Assembly (NCBI RefSeq): GCF_000379605.1
Contig: NZ_KB902679.1
Span: forward strand, 37,168 to 101,167
DNA length: 64,000 nucleotides
Source: Rhizobium giardinii bv. giardinii H152
GTDB taxonomy: Bacteria; Pseudomonadota; Alphaproteobacteria; Rhizobiales; Rhizobiaceae
Direction: 5' to 3'
The position numbers and the translations under genes are program-made. Positions 18,354 to 27,885 of this stretch are shown piece after piece. The number at the start of each line of letters is the position of its first letter. Position 1 is the stretch's first letter. The notes below the pieces were generated by a model. The model searched no databases. It worked only from the letters and a program-made list of their open reading frames with translations, and was not told where the DNA came from.

Positions 18354-18785
18354 ATGGCCTTCGACCGCATGGATTCGGCGACATACCTGGCGAGCCTCCT
18401 GGCAAAAAGCTTCTCCCGTGCCTTGCAGGAGAGGGGCCAGAAGCTCGGCTTCGCGCCCGGCCAGTTTCCCGTTCTTCTGGAACTCTGGAGCGAAGAGGGC
18501 CTCACCCAGAGGCAGCTTCTCGATCGCGTCGACATCGAGCAGGCGACGATGGCCAATACGCTGGCGCGGATGGAACGCGACGGGCTGATCCACCGCAAAA
18601 AGCACCCGACCGACAAACGCGCCCAGCAGATTTTCCTGACCGACAAGGCGCGGGCGATGGAGGCGGAAGCCAAGGCGGCAGCGATTGCCGCGGACCAGTC
18701 GCACTTCTCCGACTTTCGTCATTTTGAGCGGGAACTGATGCTCGAATATATGCGCAAGGCGATTGTCAACGGCGCGCGTAGCTGA
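18354..18785 (+). CDS. MarR-family transcriptional regulator
   Basis: 143 residues. Winged helix of the MarR fold: GFAPGQFPVLLELWSEEGLT, recognition helix QATMANTLARMERDGLI, wing RKKHPTDKRAQQIFLT. GAGAGGT lies about 10 bases before the ATG; ATG at 18369 is a possible alternative. No target is evident: it is followed after 100 bases by an M20 peptidase on the same strand and lies divergent from polA. Confidence 0.88.
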   Translation: MAFDRMDSATYLASLLAKSFSRALQERGQKLGFAPGQFPVLLELWSEEGLTQRQLLDRVDIEQATMANTLARMERDGLIHRKKHPTDKRAQQIFLTDKARAMEAEAKAAAIAADQSHFSDFRHFERELMLEYMRKAIVNGARS

Positions 18786-18886
18786 AGGATCGCCCCGTCG
18801 CCGGCCATGATAGGACGATCAAAATATTTTGCTTAAAGCCGCTGCGATCTTTGTCTAGGTTTCGCCCGCACAACAAGGATTCGGAC

Positions 18887-20275
18887 ATGACAGACACGGC
18901 CAGCATTCTCACCCGCGCGGACGATAATCTCCCCCAGAGCCTGGAGCGGCTTTTCGATCTGGTGCGGATCCAGTCGATCTCCACCGACCCGGCCTACAAG
19001 GCGGAATGCCGCAAGGCGGCGGAATGGCTCGTGGCCGAACTGACAGGCCTCGGTTTCGACGCATCGGTGCGCGATACGTCCGGTCATCCGATGGTGGTTG
19101 CCCACCACGCAGCCGGCAGGGCCGGCGCCCCGCATGTGCTGTTCTACGGCCATTACGACGTCCAGCCCGTCGATCCGGTCAATCTCTGGGACACGGCGCC
19201 TTTCGAGCCGTCGATCAAGGAACTGGACGGGGGCCGCAAGGTCATCACCGGCCGCGGAACGGCCGACGACAAGGGCCAGTTGATGACCTTCGTCGAAGCC
19301 TGCCGCGCTTATAAGGACATCAACGGTTCGCTGCCCTGCGAAGTCACGATCCTGTTCGAAGGCGAAGAAGAATCCGGCTCACCATCGCTGAAGCCCTTCC
19401 TGGAAGCCAATGCGGCCGAGCTGAAGGCGGACTATGCGCTGGTCTGCGATACCAACATGTGGGACCGCGACACGCCGGCCATCTCGGCCGGATTGCGGGG
19501 CCTGGTCGGTGAGGAGATCGTCATCACCGCGGCCGACCGCGATCTGCATTCCGGTTATTTCGGCGGCGCAGCGGCCAATCCGATCCATATCCTCGCCAAT
19601 ATTCTGGCCGGCCTTCACGACGAGACCGGCCGCATCACGCTCGACGGTTTCTACGAGGGCGTCGAGGAAACGCCGTCGCAGATCAAGGCGGCCTGGGAAA
19701 CGCTTGGTATGTCGACCGAAAAATTCCTCGGCGAGATCGGTCTTGCCATTCCATCCGGCGAAAAGGGCCGTTCGGTGATGGAACTGACCTGGGCCAGACC
19801 GACGGCCGAGGTCAACGGCATCTGGGGCGGCTACACCGGTGAAGGCTTCAAGACGGTAATCGCGGCGCAGGCATCCGCCAAGGTTTCGTTCCGGCTTGTC
19901 GGCACCCAGGACCCCGACAGGATCCGGGCCGCCTTCCGTTCCTATGTGGCGTCGAAAATCCCTGCCGATTGCTCTGTCGAATTCCACGAGCATGGCGGCT
20001 CGCCGGCGATCCAGCTTCCTTACGATTCGGCTCTGCTGAACACGGCGAAATCTGCCTTGTCCGACGAATGGCCGAAACCTGCCGTGCTGATCGGCATGGG
20101 CGGATCGATCCCGATCGTCGGCGATTTCCAGAAGATGCTCGGTATGGAATCGCTGCTGGTCGGCTTTGGCCTCGCGGACGACCGCATCCATTCGCCCAAC
20201 GAGAAATACGAGCTGCAGTCCTTCCACAAAGGTATCCGCTCGTGGATTCGGATTCTCGCCGCACTCGCCGGCTGA
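18887..20275 (+). CDS. M20-family zinc dipeptidase/carboxypeptidase
   Basis: 462 residues, starting at the ATG after AAGGATTCGG. Metal and catalytic motifs of the M20 (ArgE/DapE/CPG2) family: VLFYGHYDVQPVDP, GRGTADDKGQ, FEGEEESGSPSL and a late His in DDRIHSPNEKYEL. A dimerisation domain is inserted in the middle. Cytosolic (no signal sequence). It hydrolyses N-terminal bonds of dipeptides or acylated amino acids; the exact substrate is unknown. It stands alone between MarR and a membrane protein gene. Confidence 0.9.
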   Translation: MTDTASILTRADDNLPQSLERLFDLVRIQSISTDPAYKAECRKAAEWLVAELTGLGFDASVRDTSGHPMVVAHHAAGRAGAPHVLFYGHYDVQPVDPVNLWDTAPFEPSIKELDGGRKVITGRGTADDKGQLMTFVEACRAYKDINGSLPCEVTILFEGEEESGSPSLKPFLEANAAELKADYALVCDTNMWDRDTPAISAGLRGLVGEEIVITAADRDLHSGYFGGAAANPIHILANILAGLHDETGRITLDGFYEGVEETPSQIKAAWETLGMSTEKFLGEIGLAIPSGEKGRSVMELTWARPTAEVNGIWGGYTGEGFKTVIAAQASAKVSFRLVGTQDPDRIRAAFRSYVASKIPADCSVEFHEHGGSPAIQLPYDSALLNTAKSALSDEWPKPAVLIGMGGSIPIVGDFQKMLGMESLLVGFGLADDRIHSPNEKYELQSFHKGIRSWIRILAALAG

Positions 20276-20411
20276 TGGCTGGCCCGGTGCGCTACGCTGC
20301 CGCGCGCCACAGGGTCTGTTGTTAACGGTTAGCACCCTTGACCCGTTTGGCTGGCGGTGTACTCATCGTCAGGATGATGTTTTGCCTGCAGCCTTCAAGA
20401 ATTCCGGCCTC

Positions 20412-21374
20412 ATGAAACTGGTTCGTAAATTCGCCTGGCCGGTCGTAGGACTGACCGCGATTCTGTTTTCGGTCTACGGCCTCTATCACGAGCTGCATGG
20501 CCTTTCGGCCCATGATTTCGTCGAAAGCCTCAAAGCCGTGTCCCTCAAGGGGTGGATGCTGTCCGGCTGTGCAACCCTTGCCGCCTATGCCGCTTTGGCG
20601 GCTTATGATCACCTGGCGCTGGAGCATCTCGGTCACAGGATTTCGCTGTGGTTCATCACCATCTGCTCCTTCACCGCCTATGCGCTGTCGCACACGGTGG
20701 GCGCATCGGTTTTCTCCGGCGCTGTGGTGCGTTATCGCGCCTATGGTTCGAAGGGCCTTTCCGCCGGCGAAACCGGTGTCCTCGTCGCCTTCTGCTCCTT
20801 CACTTTCCTGCTCGGAACCTTGATGCTGTCGGCCATCGTGCTTTTGATCGAGCCGGAGATCACCGCCCGCTTTGCCGCCTTCCTGCCGATCGGTGCGTCG
20901 CTCTCGACGGGGCTGGTCATTCTCGCGCTGATCACGCTTTACGTTGTCGGCAGCCTGGTCGGCTTCCAGCCGTTGAAAACCCGGTGGTTTCAACTGGAAT
21001 ATCCGAAGCCATCGCTGGCGCTGCGGCAATTGCTGATCGCGCCCGTCGAACTGATCGCTGCGGCGGCCATCATCTACTTCGCGCTGCCGGAAGCCGGGAA
21101 TCCGGGCTACATGGTGATTCTCGGTGTCTTCCTCGCCTCCTTTTCGGCCGCACTCTTGTCGCATGCGCCCGGCGGCCTTGGCGTGCTGGAATTGGTCTTC
21201 ATTGCCGGCCTGCCGGAAATGGATCCGGCGGGTGTTCTGGCCGCACTTGCCATCTTCCGGCTGTTCTACCTGATCGTACCCTTTCTCTTCGCGCTCCTCG
21301 TCGTGATCGTTTTCGAGCATTCGCAATTCCTCGCCGGCAGACAGGCAGGCAGCGGGCGCAAGCGGGACGAATAG
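20412..21374 (+). CDS. UPF0104/YbhN-family inner-membrane protein (LPG-synthase TM-like)
   Basis: 320 residues with about eight membrane helices, from MKLVRKFAWPVVGLTAILFS. Family blocks are ALSHTVGASVFSGAVVRYRA and SHAPGGLGVLELVFIAGLPE, shared with the membrane part of MprF lysyl-phosphatidylglycerol synthase, but the aminoacyl transferase domain is missing. Members of the wider family have been linked to lipid flipping. No strong ribosome site is seen before the ATG at 20412, so the start may be elsewhere. Confidence 0.8.
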   Translation: MKLVRKFAWPVVGLTAILFSVYGLYHELHGLSAHDFVESLKAVSLKGWMLSGCATLAAYAALAAYDHLALEHLGHRISLWFITICSFTAYALSHTVGASVFSGAVVRYRAYGSKGLSAGETGVLVAFCSFTFLLGTLMLSAIVLLIEPEITARFAAFLPIGASLSTGLVILALITLYVVGSLVGFQPLKTRWFQLEYPKPSLALRQLLIAPVELIAAAAIIYFALPEAGNPGYMVILGVFLASFSAALLSHAPGGLGVLELVFIAGLPEMDPAGVLAALAIFRLFYLIVPFLFALLVVIVFEHSQFLAGRQAGSGRKRDE

Positions 21375-21383
21375 GCTTTCCTC

Positions 21384-21878
21384 TCACGAGGGCGGATAGC
21401 AAACCCTCGGCAAGGCCTTCTCCAGGGGTCCATCGACCTCTTCCAGTTCGGCGCTCTCGATATGCAGCGGCGCAAAGGGCGGCTCCTGGATCGCGGCGTT
21501 GGCGATGCGGGTGACGTAGCAGCCGGCGAAAATACGTTCCTTGCCACCCTCTTCCGTCGATTTGATCGCGACCGGCACTGGCGCGTAGATGCTTCCCGCC
21601 GCACCCTCGGGCGTTACCGTGCCGGTGATCACCTGGACATCCACCGTCTTTGCATAGCCCTCAACAAAGGACTGGTAGTCGGCGAAGGGTTTCCGGTCGG
21701 CGAAATAGCTGTAGGCGCGCGCATATTCCCTGCGATTGATCGCATTGTAGAGCGAGCGGATCAGCGCCGGCCCATCGGAGCGGTCATCGACATAGGCGGT
21801 CTTGTCCTGCGCCGTTGCGCTGATGCAGAGAACGGTCAGCATGGCCGCGGTCATCAGGGAAGTAGGGATGGTTTTCAT
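21384..21878 (-). CDS. small secreted protein of unknown function
   Basis: 164 residues from an ATG preceded by AGGAGC. A signal peptide (SLMTAAMLTVLCISATA) leads to a mature part of about 140 residues beginning QDKTAYVDDRSDG. The segment LIRSLYNAINRREYARAYSYF resembles the start of NTF2-like folds. One Cys near the middle (FAGCYVTRI) and one near the C-terminus could form a disulfide. I do not recognise a specific function. It is downstream of cspA on the same strand but behind a strong terminator, so probably separately transcribed. Confidence 0.7.
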   Translation of the reverse strand: MKTIPTSLMTAAMLTVLCISATAQDKTAYVDDRSDGPALIRSLYNAINRREYARAYSYFADRKPFADYQSFVEGYAKTVDVQVITGTVTPEGAAGSIYAPVPVAIKSTEEGGKERIFAGCYVTRIANAAIQEPPFAPLHIESAELEEVDGPLEKALPRVCYPPS

Positions 21879-21962
21879 CGCATTGCTCCTGGTGTTCAGG
21901 GAAATTTCAATGCGGATACGGCGATTTGAAGGTCGTGGCCGATTTCTGGAGGGCATCCAAGT

Positions 21963-21998
21963 CCAGAAAAACAAAAAGGCCGGGAAAACCCGACCTTT
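21963..21998 (-). terminator. Rho-independent terminator of the cold-shock gene
   Basis: Read on the minus strand: stem AAAGGTCGGG, loop TTTT, CCCGGCCTTT, then a run of Ts broken by one G. The single imperfect pair is a G-U wobble on this strand and a mismatch on the other, so minus-strand use is favoured. It sits about 90 bases after the cspA stop. Confidence 0.85.
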
Positions 21999-22087
21999 CA
22001 CAACGCGCTTCGACACACCTGCCAGTACATCCGTGGTCAACCGCGGAAGCGCATTTCTCCGGCGCGGATAATCGCGCCAGATTGGAA

Positions 22088-22297
22088 TTAGGCAGCCTGG
22101 AGGCTGTCTGCCGACATCTTGCCGGACTTGCGGTCACGAACCAGCTCGAAGCTGATCTTCTGACCGTCGTTGAGGCTGCGCATTCCAGCGCGTTCGACAG
22201 CCGAAATGTGGACAAATACGTCCTGGCTGCCGTCGTCCGGCTGAATAAAGCCGAAGCCCTTGGTGGAATTAAACCATTTTACAGTGCCAGTGGCCAT
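22088..22297 (-). CDS. cspA: cold-shock domain protein (CspA family)
   Basis: 69 residues, the normal size. [20 protein letters not shown] holds RNP1 (KGFGFIQ) and DVFVHISAV holds RNP2; both nucleic-acid binding motifs are complete. A single-stranded RNA/DNA-binding chaperone. AAAGGGAT precedes the ATG. The promoter at 22443-22471 implies a leader of about 140 bases, as in cold-inducible csp genes whose mRNA structure changes with temperature. Whether this copy is cold-induced is not shown by sequence. Confidence 0.93.
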   Translation of the reverse strand: MATGTVKWFNSTKGFGFIQPDDGSQDVFVHISAVERAGMRSLNDGQKISFELVRDRKSGKMSADSLQAA

Positions 22298-22436
22298 AAC
22301 GATCCCTTTCTCTAGCAAATTATAGTGAACCAAGCCGTAGATATTACAGCGAGGCTTGATGTTCGAATCTGAAGGAAAGTTCGTCCGATTGCGCTCTAAG
22401 TCGCAAAAACCAAAGTCATCTAACAAATATCGACCA
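22298..22436 (-). other. long 5' leader of the cold-shock gene
   Basis: The stretch between the inferred transcription start and the ATG has no other gene and is more AT-rich than its surroundings. Long leaders of this size are a known feature of CspA-type mRNAs and can act as thermosensors. The function here is inference. Confidence 0.45.
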
Positions 22437-22442
22437 AGGCTC

Positions 22443-22471
22443 AGATAGGTTACCGGGACCGCGCAGTCAAG
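22443..22471 (-). promoter_or_regulatory. sigma-70 promoter of cspA
   Basis: On the minus strand CTTGAC (22471-22466), 17-base spacer, CTATCT (22448-22443). This is a near-perfect match to the rhizobial housekeeping consensus. Transcription would start near 22436, leaving a leader of about 140 bases. Confidence 0.75.
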
Positions 22472-22680
22472 TTTTATTATTTTTATTTTGCGATGTTCGT
22501 TGTTTTCGTTTGTCTTTTATAAACCGGGACCGAAGATCCGCAGAGTTTATTTTCCGGCGCCGTGAGGTCGCTGTTTCTGAAGACGTCGGGAAGAATGCCA
22601 GTTTTTTGGGTCGGCCGAATTGATTTCTCGGCGACGCGCATCATCTTCCTCTCATTGCCGAATTCACGGGAGGAAGAACC

Positions 22681-22833
22681 ATGTCGAAAGTCGTGATCGC
22701 CGTTGCCTGCCTGTCCTTGTTGACGCTCGCCGCATGCGGCAACACCGCGCGCGGTTTAAAGCAGGACGGCGTGCAGACCAGCAATGCCCTCGATGACGCG
22801 ACGCGCCGCGTCGCGAATGCGGACGCCAACTGA
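22681..22833 (+). CDS. entericidin-like small lipoprotein
   Basis: 50 residues. An excellent GGAGGAAG lies before the ATG. MSKVVIAVACLSLLTLAACG is a lipoprotein signal with lipobox LAAC and Cys19 as the lipidated residue. The mature 32 residues (CGNTARGLKQDGVQTSN...) follow the EcnA/EcnB entericidin pattern of a small amphipathic helix after CGNT. Entericidins are envelope lipoproteins; EcnB is a bacteriolytic toxin in enterics, but single copies are common in Proteobacteria and their role is unclear. Isolated gene, 220 bases before a penicillin-binding protein. Confidence 0.8.
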   Translation: MSKVVIAVACLSLLTLAACGNTARGLKQDGVQTSNALDDATRRVANADAN

Positions 22834-23056
22834 GGAAACCTGCGAGAAGCTGCGGTGTACAGCGAACGTGCGGCCACCTCGATGGTGCGCGCTGTGCAAC
22901 GCCGCGCCATACCCGCACTCCCGCCGGGAGCGCACCGAAAACGCTTCCGCGCAACGAGTTGAAAGCGCACGATTTTATTCGAACGGAAATTTAACTCCCC
23001 CTTAAATCGCCGCATTTACACTTCATCGCACTGTTTAAAATCGGCGTGGCGGCGGA

Positions 23057-25342
23057 ATGGCCGGCCTGGCTTCCCGAAACGCTCATCTGGAGCAACCCTA
23101 CCCCGGCATGGCAGGAAATCGCAAATCACCGCAGAGAATAGAGCCTTCTTTCGAGGGCGGGCGGGGCCGCGACGATGGCGAACTGCGGGTCGATGCCGCG
23201 GATCGCGTCGGCGGGGGAGGCCGCAAGTCTGGAAGCTCGAAATCGGCGGCGAAAACGAACAGATCGAAGAGAGGCTCCGGCCGCGGCGGCTCGCGCGGTG
23301 GCGGCGGATTGACCGGCCTGATCCGCTCGATGGTCTATTGGTGTGTCGTTCTCGGCATCTGGGGCGCCATCGGCGTCGGCGGGCTGGTGCTCTATTACGG
23401 CTCTCGCATGCCGAGCGCCACGAGTTGGGCCATTCCCGACCGTCCGCCAAACGTCAAGATCCTTGCCGTCAGCGGCGATATCATTGCCAATCGTGGTGCC
23501 ACCGGCGGCGAGGCGCTGTCGCTCGAAAACATGTCGCCCTACATCCCGCAGGCGGTCATCGCCATCGAGGACCGGCGGTTCTATTCGCATTTCGGCGTCG
23601 ATCCGCTCGGCCTGGCGCGCGCGATGCTGACCAACATCACCACCGGGCGCATGGTGCAGGGCGGCTCGACGCTCACTCAGCAGCTTGCCAAGAACCTGTT
23701 CCTCTCGCCGGAGCGCACGCTCGAGCGCAAGGTGCAGGAAGTGCTGCTCGCCGTCTGGCTGGAGCAGAAATACACCAAGGACCAGATTCTTGCGATGTAC
23801 CTGAACCGCGTGTTTTTCGGCTCGAACGCCTATGGCGTCGAGGCGGCATCGCGGCGCTATTTCAACAAGTCGGCACGGGATGTGAACCTCGGCGAGGCGG
23901 CGCTCCTTGCGGGCCTGCTCAAGGCGCCGTCGCGCCTGTCGCCGGCACGCGATCCGAAGGCTGCCGAAGAGCGCGCGCAGTTGGTGCTCGGCGCCATGCG
24001 TCAGGAAGGCTTTATCACCGACGCCGAGATCAAGACGGCCATGTCGCAGCCGCCGACCAAGGCAAAGAGCTTCTGGTCCGGCGCGCAATATTATGTGGCC
24101 GACATGGTCATGGACCAGTTGCCGGGCATGGTCGGCGAAATCAGCCAGGACCTCGTCGTCGATACGACGCTTGATCTCGACCTCGAGAAGAAAGCCGAAG
24201 AGACGCTCGCCGCCAGCCTCGACGAATCGGGCGAGAAGCTGAACGTCAGCCAAGCCGCCCTGGTATCGATCGACGGCACCGGCGCCATTCGCGCGCTGGT
24301 CGGCGGCCGTGATTATGCCGACAGTCAGTTCGACCGCGCCGTCAAGGCCAAGCGCCAGCCCGGTTCCGCCTTCAAGCCGTTTGTCTATGCCGCCGCCATG
24401 GAAATCGGCCGTACGCCCATGTCGATCCGCAACGACGCGCCGGTTAGGATCGGCAATTGGACGCCGGAGAACTATGACGAGAAATATCGCGGCGAGGTCT
24501 CGCTTGCGACGGCCCTTGCCAATTCGCTGAACACGATCGCCGCCCAACTCGTCATGGAGGTCGGACCGCAGAACGTCATCAAGCTCGCCCATAGGCTCGG
24601 CATCGAATCGGAAATGCAGGCCAATGCCTCGATTGCGCTCGGCACCTCGGAGGTCAGCCTGGTCGAACTCACATCCGCCTACGCGCCCTTCATGAATGGC
24701 GGCTTCAAGGCGACGCCGCACGTCATCAAGCGGGTCTCGACGGCCGATGGCACGGTTCTCTACGAAAACACCTATGACAATCCGCCGCGCGTTCTTGATC
24801 CCGCCGTCGTCAGCGAGATGAACCAGATGATGGTGGGCGTGATCGAGCATGGCACCGGCAAGAGCGCCAAGCTCAAGGGCTGGCAGGCGGCAGGCAAGTC
24901 GGGCACGACGCAGTCCTTCCGCGATGCGCTGTTCGTCGGCTTCACCAGCAATCTGACGACCGGCGTCTGGTTCGGCAATGACGACGGCAAGTCGATGAAG
25001 AAGGTGACTGGCGGCGGTCTCCCGGCCAAGGCCTGGCACGACTATATGACGGCCGCACATGAGGGCCTGCCACCATCGCCGGTGTTCGGCACGACCGGTG
25101 TCCAGCCGACATTCGAGGACAATCAGGCCGCCCCCGAGACCGTCGGCGATGTCATTTCCGGTACTTTCGGCAATGGTGGCGCGGAGGAGTTTCCGCAGGC
25201 TCCGGTCGGCAACGGGCAGGCTGCTGCCCAGCAGGACCTGGCCCAGCCGGCGAATTCGGGGCTAGTGCCACCGGCCGATGTCGGCGAGACGACCGGCGCG
25301 ACACGGCGGACCACGCTGCTCGATATCCTCACCGGCGGTTGA
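23057..25342 (+). CDS. class A penicillin-binding protein (PBP1A type)
   Basis: 761 residues. A basic Gly/Arg/Ser-rich cytoplasmic tail (about residues 50-86) precedes one membrane helix (VYWCVVLGIWGAIGVGGLVL). The GT51 glycosyltransferase domain has EDRRFYSHFGVDP, GGSTLTQQLAKNLFLSPER and LNRVFFGSNAYGVEAA. The transpeptidase domain has SAFK (active Ser), SLN and KSGT. It polymerises and crosslinks peptidoglycan outside the inner membrane. The C-terminal 70 residues are Pro/Gln/Ala-rich. The ATG at 23108 (MAGNRKSPQRIEP) is a plausible alternative start; neither has a strong ribosome site. Confidence 0.93.
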   Translation: MAGLASRNAHLEQPYPGMAGNRKSPQRIEPSFEGGRGRDDGELRVDAADRVGGGGRKSGSSKSAAKTNRSKRGSGRGGSRGGGGLTGLIRSMVYWCVVLGIWGAIGVGGLVLYYGSRMPSATSWAIPDRPPNVKILAVSGDIIANRGATGGEALSLENMSPYIPQAVIAIEDRRFYSHFGVDPLGLARAMLTNITTGRMVQGGSTLTQQLAKNLFLSPERTLERKVQEVLLAVWLEQKYTKDQILAMYLNRVFFGSNAYGVEAASRRYFNKSARDVNLGEAALLAGLLKAPSRLSPARDPKAAEERAQLVLGAMRQEGFITDAEIKTAMSQPPTKAKSFWSGAQYYVADMVMDQLPGMVGEISQDLVVDTTLDLDLEKKAEETLAASLDESGEKLNVSQAALVSIDGTGAIRALVGGRDYADSQFDRAVKAKRQPGSAFKPFVYAAAMEIGRTPMSIRNDAPVRIGNWTPENYDEKYRGEVSLATALANSLNTIAAQLVMEVGPQNVIKLAHRLGIESEMQANASIALGTSEVSLVELTSAYAPFMNGGFKATPHVIKRVSTADGTVLYENTYDNPPRVLDPAVVSEMNQMMVGVIEHGTGKSAKLKGWQAAGKSGTTQSFRDALFVGFTSNLTTGVWFGNDDGKSMKKVTGGGLPAKAWHDYMTAAHEGLPPSPVFGTTGVQPTFEDNQAAPETVGDVISGTFGNGGAEEFPQAPVGNGQAAAQQDLAQPANSGLVPPADVGETTGATRRTTLLDILTGG

Positions 25343-25651
25343 CCGTTGATCCCTTCTTTCCTACGTTTTGCAGCACAGGAGGCGCTGCCGGGTGAACCCG
25401 TTGCCTTCAAACGCAGGCCGAGCGCGAAATGCCTGCGTTTGGAAGGGTGGGTTTTTCTGCCAGCTTGTCGTTTACGGCTCGGTTTTTGCGTGTTTTCGCC
25501 CCCTCAGATGCCTTGCAGTCCGAAACGCCGCTCCTTATATACGCCCCATCACCGCGGCTTCCGCTGCGAATATTCCACAGACCATCCCGTTAGGGGCTGT
25601 CAAATGAATGCCTGACCGGGTTCTGACAGTCCGCTGCAAGGAGAGAACGAC
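25343..25651. other. regulatory region upstream of dnaK
   Basis: 309 bases between the penicillin-binding protein and dnaK. It holds the heat-shock promoter at 25512-25543, a leader of about 100 bases, and the dnaK ribosome site (AAGGAGAG). No gene is seen. Confidence 0.6.
25512..25543 (+). promoter_or_regulatory. RpoH (sigma-32) heat-shock promoter of dnaK
   Basis: CTTG at 25512-25515 and CCTTATATACG at 25533-25543 with 17-18 bases between fit the alphaproteobacterial RpoH pattern (CTTG, then CYTATNTNNG). It lies about 110 bases before the dnaK ATG. Confidence 0.8.
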
Positions 25652-27574
25652 ATGGCTAAAGTAATCGGTATTGACTTGGGAACGACCAACTCCTGCGTCG
25701 CCGTCATGGACGGCAAGGACGCGAAGGTCATTGAAAATGCGGAAGGCGCGCGCACGACCCCATCGATCGTTGCATTCAACGATGATGGCGAGCGCCTGAT
25801 CGGCCAGCCGGCCAAGCGTCAGGCCGTCACCAACCCGGAAAACACGCTTTTTGCAATCAAGCGCCTGATCGGCCGCACGTTCGCTGATCCGACGACGCAA
25901 AAAGACAAGGGCATGGTGCCCTACAAGATCATCAAGGCAGACAATGGCGACGCCTGGGTCGAAGCGCACGGCGAGAAGTATTCCCCGTCGCAGATCTCCG
26001 CCATGATCCTGCAGAAGATGAAGGAAACCGCCGAATCCTATCTCGGTGAAAAGGTGACGCAGGCCGTTATCACGGTCCCCGCTTACTTCAACGACGCGCA
26101 GCGCCAGGCAACCAAGGATGCCGGCAAGATCGCCGGTCTGGAAGTCCTGCGCATCATCAACGAGCCGACGGCTGCGGCGCTCGCCTATGGCCTCGACAAG
26201 AAGGACGGCAAGACCATCGCCGTCTACGACTTGGGTGGTGGCACGTTCGATATCTCGGTTCTTGAAATCGGCGACGGCGTCTTCGAGGTGAAGTCGACCA
26301 ACGGCGACACCTTCCTTGGCGGTGAAGACTTCGACATGCGTCTGGTCGAATACCTCGCAGCCGAGTTCAAGAAGGATCAGGGCATCGACCTGAAGAACGA
26401 CAAGCTGGCTCTGCAGCGCCTCAAGGAAGCTGCCGAAAAGGCAAAGATCGAGCTGTCGTCCTCGCAGCAGACTGAAATCAACCTACCGTTCATCACGGCA
26501 GATGCTTCCGGTCCGAAGCACCTGACGATGAAACTGTCGCGCGCCAAGTTCGAAAGCCTGGTCGACGACCTCATCCAGCGCACCGTTGCTCCGTGCAAGG
26601 CAGCCCTCAAGGACGCCGGCGTCACGGCGGCCGAGATTGATGAAGTGGTTCTGGTCGGCGGCATGAGCCGCATGCCGAAGGTGCAGGAAACCGTCAAGCA
26701 GCTGTTCGGTAAGGAACCGCACAAGGGCGTCAACCCGGATGAAGTGGTTGCCCTCGGCGCCGCTATCCAGGCGGGCGTTCTGCAAGGCGACGTCAAGGAC
26801 GTTCTACTCCTCGATGTCACCCCGCTGTCGCTGGGCATCGAAACGCTGGGTGGCGTCTTTACCCGCCTGATCGAACGCAACACGACGATCCCGACGAAGA
26901 AGAGCCAGACGTTCTCGACGGCCGAGGACAGCCAGTCCGCCGTGACCATCCGCGTCTCGCAGGGCGAGCGCGAAATGGCGGCCGACAACAAGCTGCTGGG
27001 CCAGTTCGACCTCGTCGGCATCCCGCCGGCACCACGCGGCGTTCCGCAGATCGAAGTGACCTTCGATATCGACGCCAACGGCATCGTGCAGGTTTCGGCC
27101 AAGGACAAGGGCACCGGCAAGGAACATCAGATCCGGATCCAGGCATCGGGCGGTCTGTCCGACGCGGATATCGAGAAGATGGTCAAGGATGCCGAGGCCA
27201 ACGCCGAAACCGACAAGAAGCGCCGCGAAGCCGTCGAAGCCAAGAACCAGGCCGAGAGCCTGATTCATTCCTCGGAAAAGTCGCTGAAGGAATATGGTGA
27301 CAAGGTCACGGAAGCTGAGCGGACCGCGATCTCCGATGCGATCGCCGCATTGAAGACCGCCGTCGAAGCCTCGGAGCCCGATGCTGAAGACATCAAGGCC
27401 AAGACCCAGACGCTGCTCGAAGCGTCGATGAAGCTCGGCCAGGCGATGTATGAAGCCCAGCAGACGGATGCGGCCAATGCCGATGCGGCCGCTGACGCTG
27501 CCCGCGATGGCGATATCGTTGACGCCGACTATGAAGAAGTCAATGACGAGGACGATCGCAAGAAGTCCGCATAA
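25652..27574 (+). CDS. dnaK: Hsp70 chaperone DnaK
   Basis: 640 residues, the standard length. ATPase domain: [57 protein letters not shown]. Substrate domain: [17 protein letters not shown] and [19 protein letters not shown]. The lid ends in an acidic tail ([12 protein letters not shown]). Folds nascent and stressed proteins with DnaJ and GrpE. AAGGAGAG precedes the ATG. A terminator separates it from dnaJ. Confidence 0.98.
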   Translation: MAKVIGIDLGTTNSCVAVMDGKDAKVIENAEGARTTPSIVAFNDDGERLIGQPAKRQAVTNPENTLFAIKRLIGRTFADPTTQKDKGMVPYKIIKADNGDAWVEAHGEKYSPSQISAMILQKMKETAESYLGEKVTQAVITVPAYFNDAQRQATKDAGKIAGLEVLRIINEPTAAALAYGLDKKDGKTIAVYDLGGGTFDISVLEIGDGVFEVKSTNGDTFLGGEDFDMRLVEYLAAEFKKDQGIDLKNDKLALQRLKEAAEKAKIELSSSQQTEINLPFITADASGPKHLTMKLSRAKFESLVDDLIQRTVAPCKAALKDAGVTAAEIDEVVLVGGMSRMPKVQETVKQLFGKEPHKGVNPDEVVALGAAIQAGVLQGDVKDVLLLDVTPLSLGIETLGGVFTRLIERNTTIPTKKSQTFSTAEDSQSAVTIRVSQGEREMAADNKLLGQFDLVGIPPAPRGVPQIEVTFDIDANGIVQVSAKDKGTGKEHQIRIQASGGLSDADIEKMVKDAEANAETDKKRREAVEAKNQAESLIHSSEKSLKEYGDKVTEAERTAISDAIAALKTAVEASEPDAEDIKAKTQTLLEASMKLGQAMYEAQQTDAANADAAADAARDGDIVDADYEEVNDEDDRKKSA

Positions 27575-27600
27575 GCCTTCTTCGACCTGGAAATCATCTG

Positions 27601-27628
27601 AGCCCGGAGCCACCCGCTCCGGGCTTTT
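27601..27628 (+). terminator. Rho-independent terminator after dnaK
   Basis: Perfect 10-bp stem AGCCCGGAGC (27601-27610) and GCTCCGGGCT (27616-27625), loop CACCC, then TTT. It lies 26 bases after the stop, so most dnaK transcripts should end before dnaJ. Confidence 0.9.
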
Positions 27629-27885
27629 CCTTTGCTCAAACCGGTGTCGCCGCGTGCCTCGACAGAGGATGTTGCCACCGCCGTTTGGCGGCGACGGGTT
27701 CTCGCACCCGGTCCGGAGCGCAGATGCGACGGCTTTAATCTGCGCTTTTTCGACAAAAACCTGCACGGATAGTGTATTGCCTATGGTATCGCGCTTGAAG
27801 GTTCACTAAATCCTGTTGCAAGGAAATCAGGCGACCATCGGGCGGCCTTTTTCGGCATGCCTATTCAACAGGACAACCTGCAAGT

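Noticed and set aside
22451..22531. Repeated ACCGGGACCG near 22452 and 22523
   Set aside because: Only two 10-base copies, one inside the cspA promoter spacer; too short to treat as a repeat family or operator.
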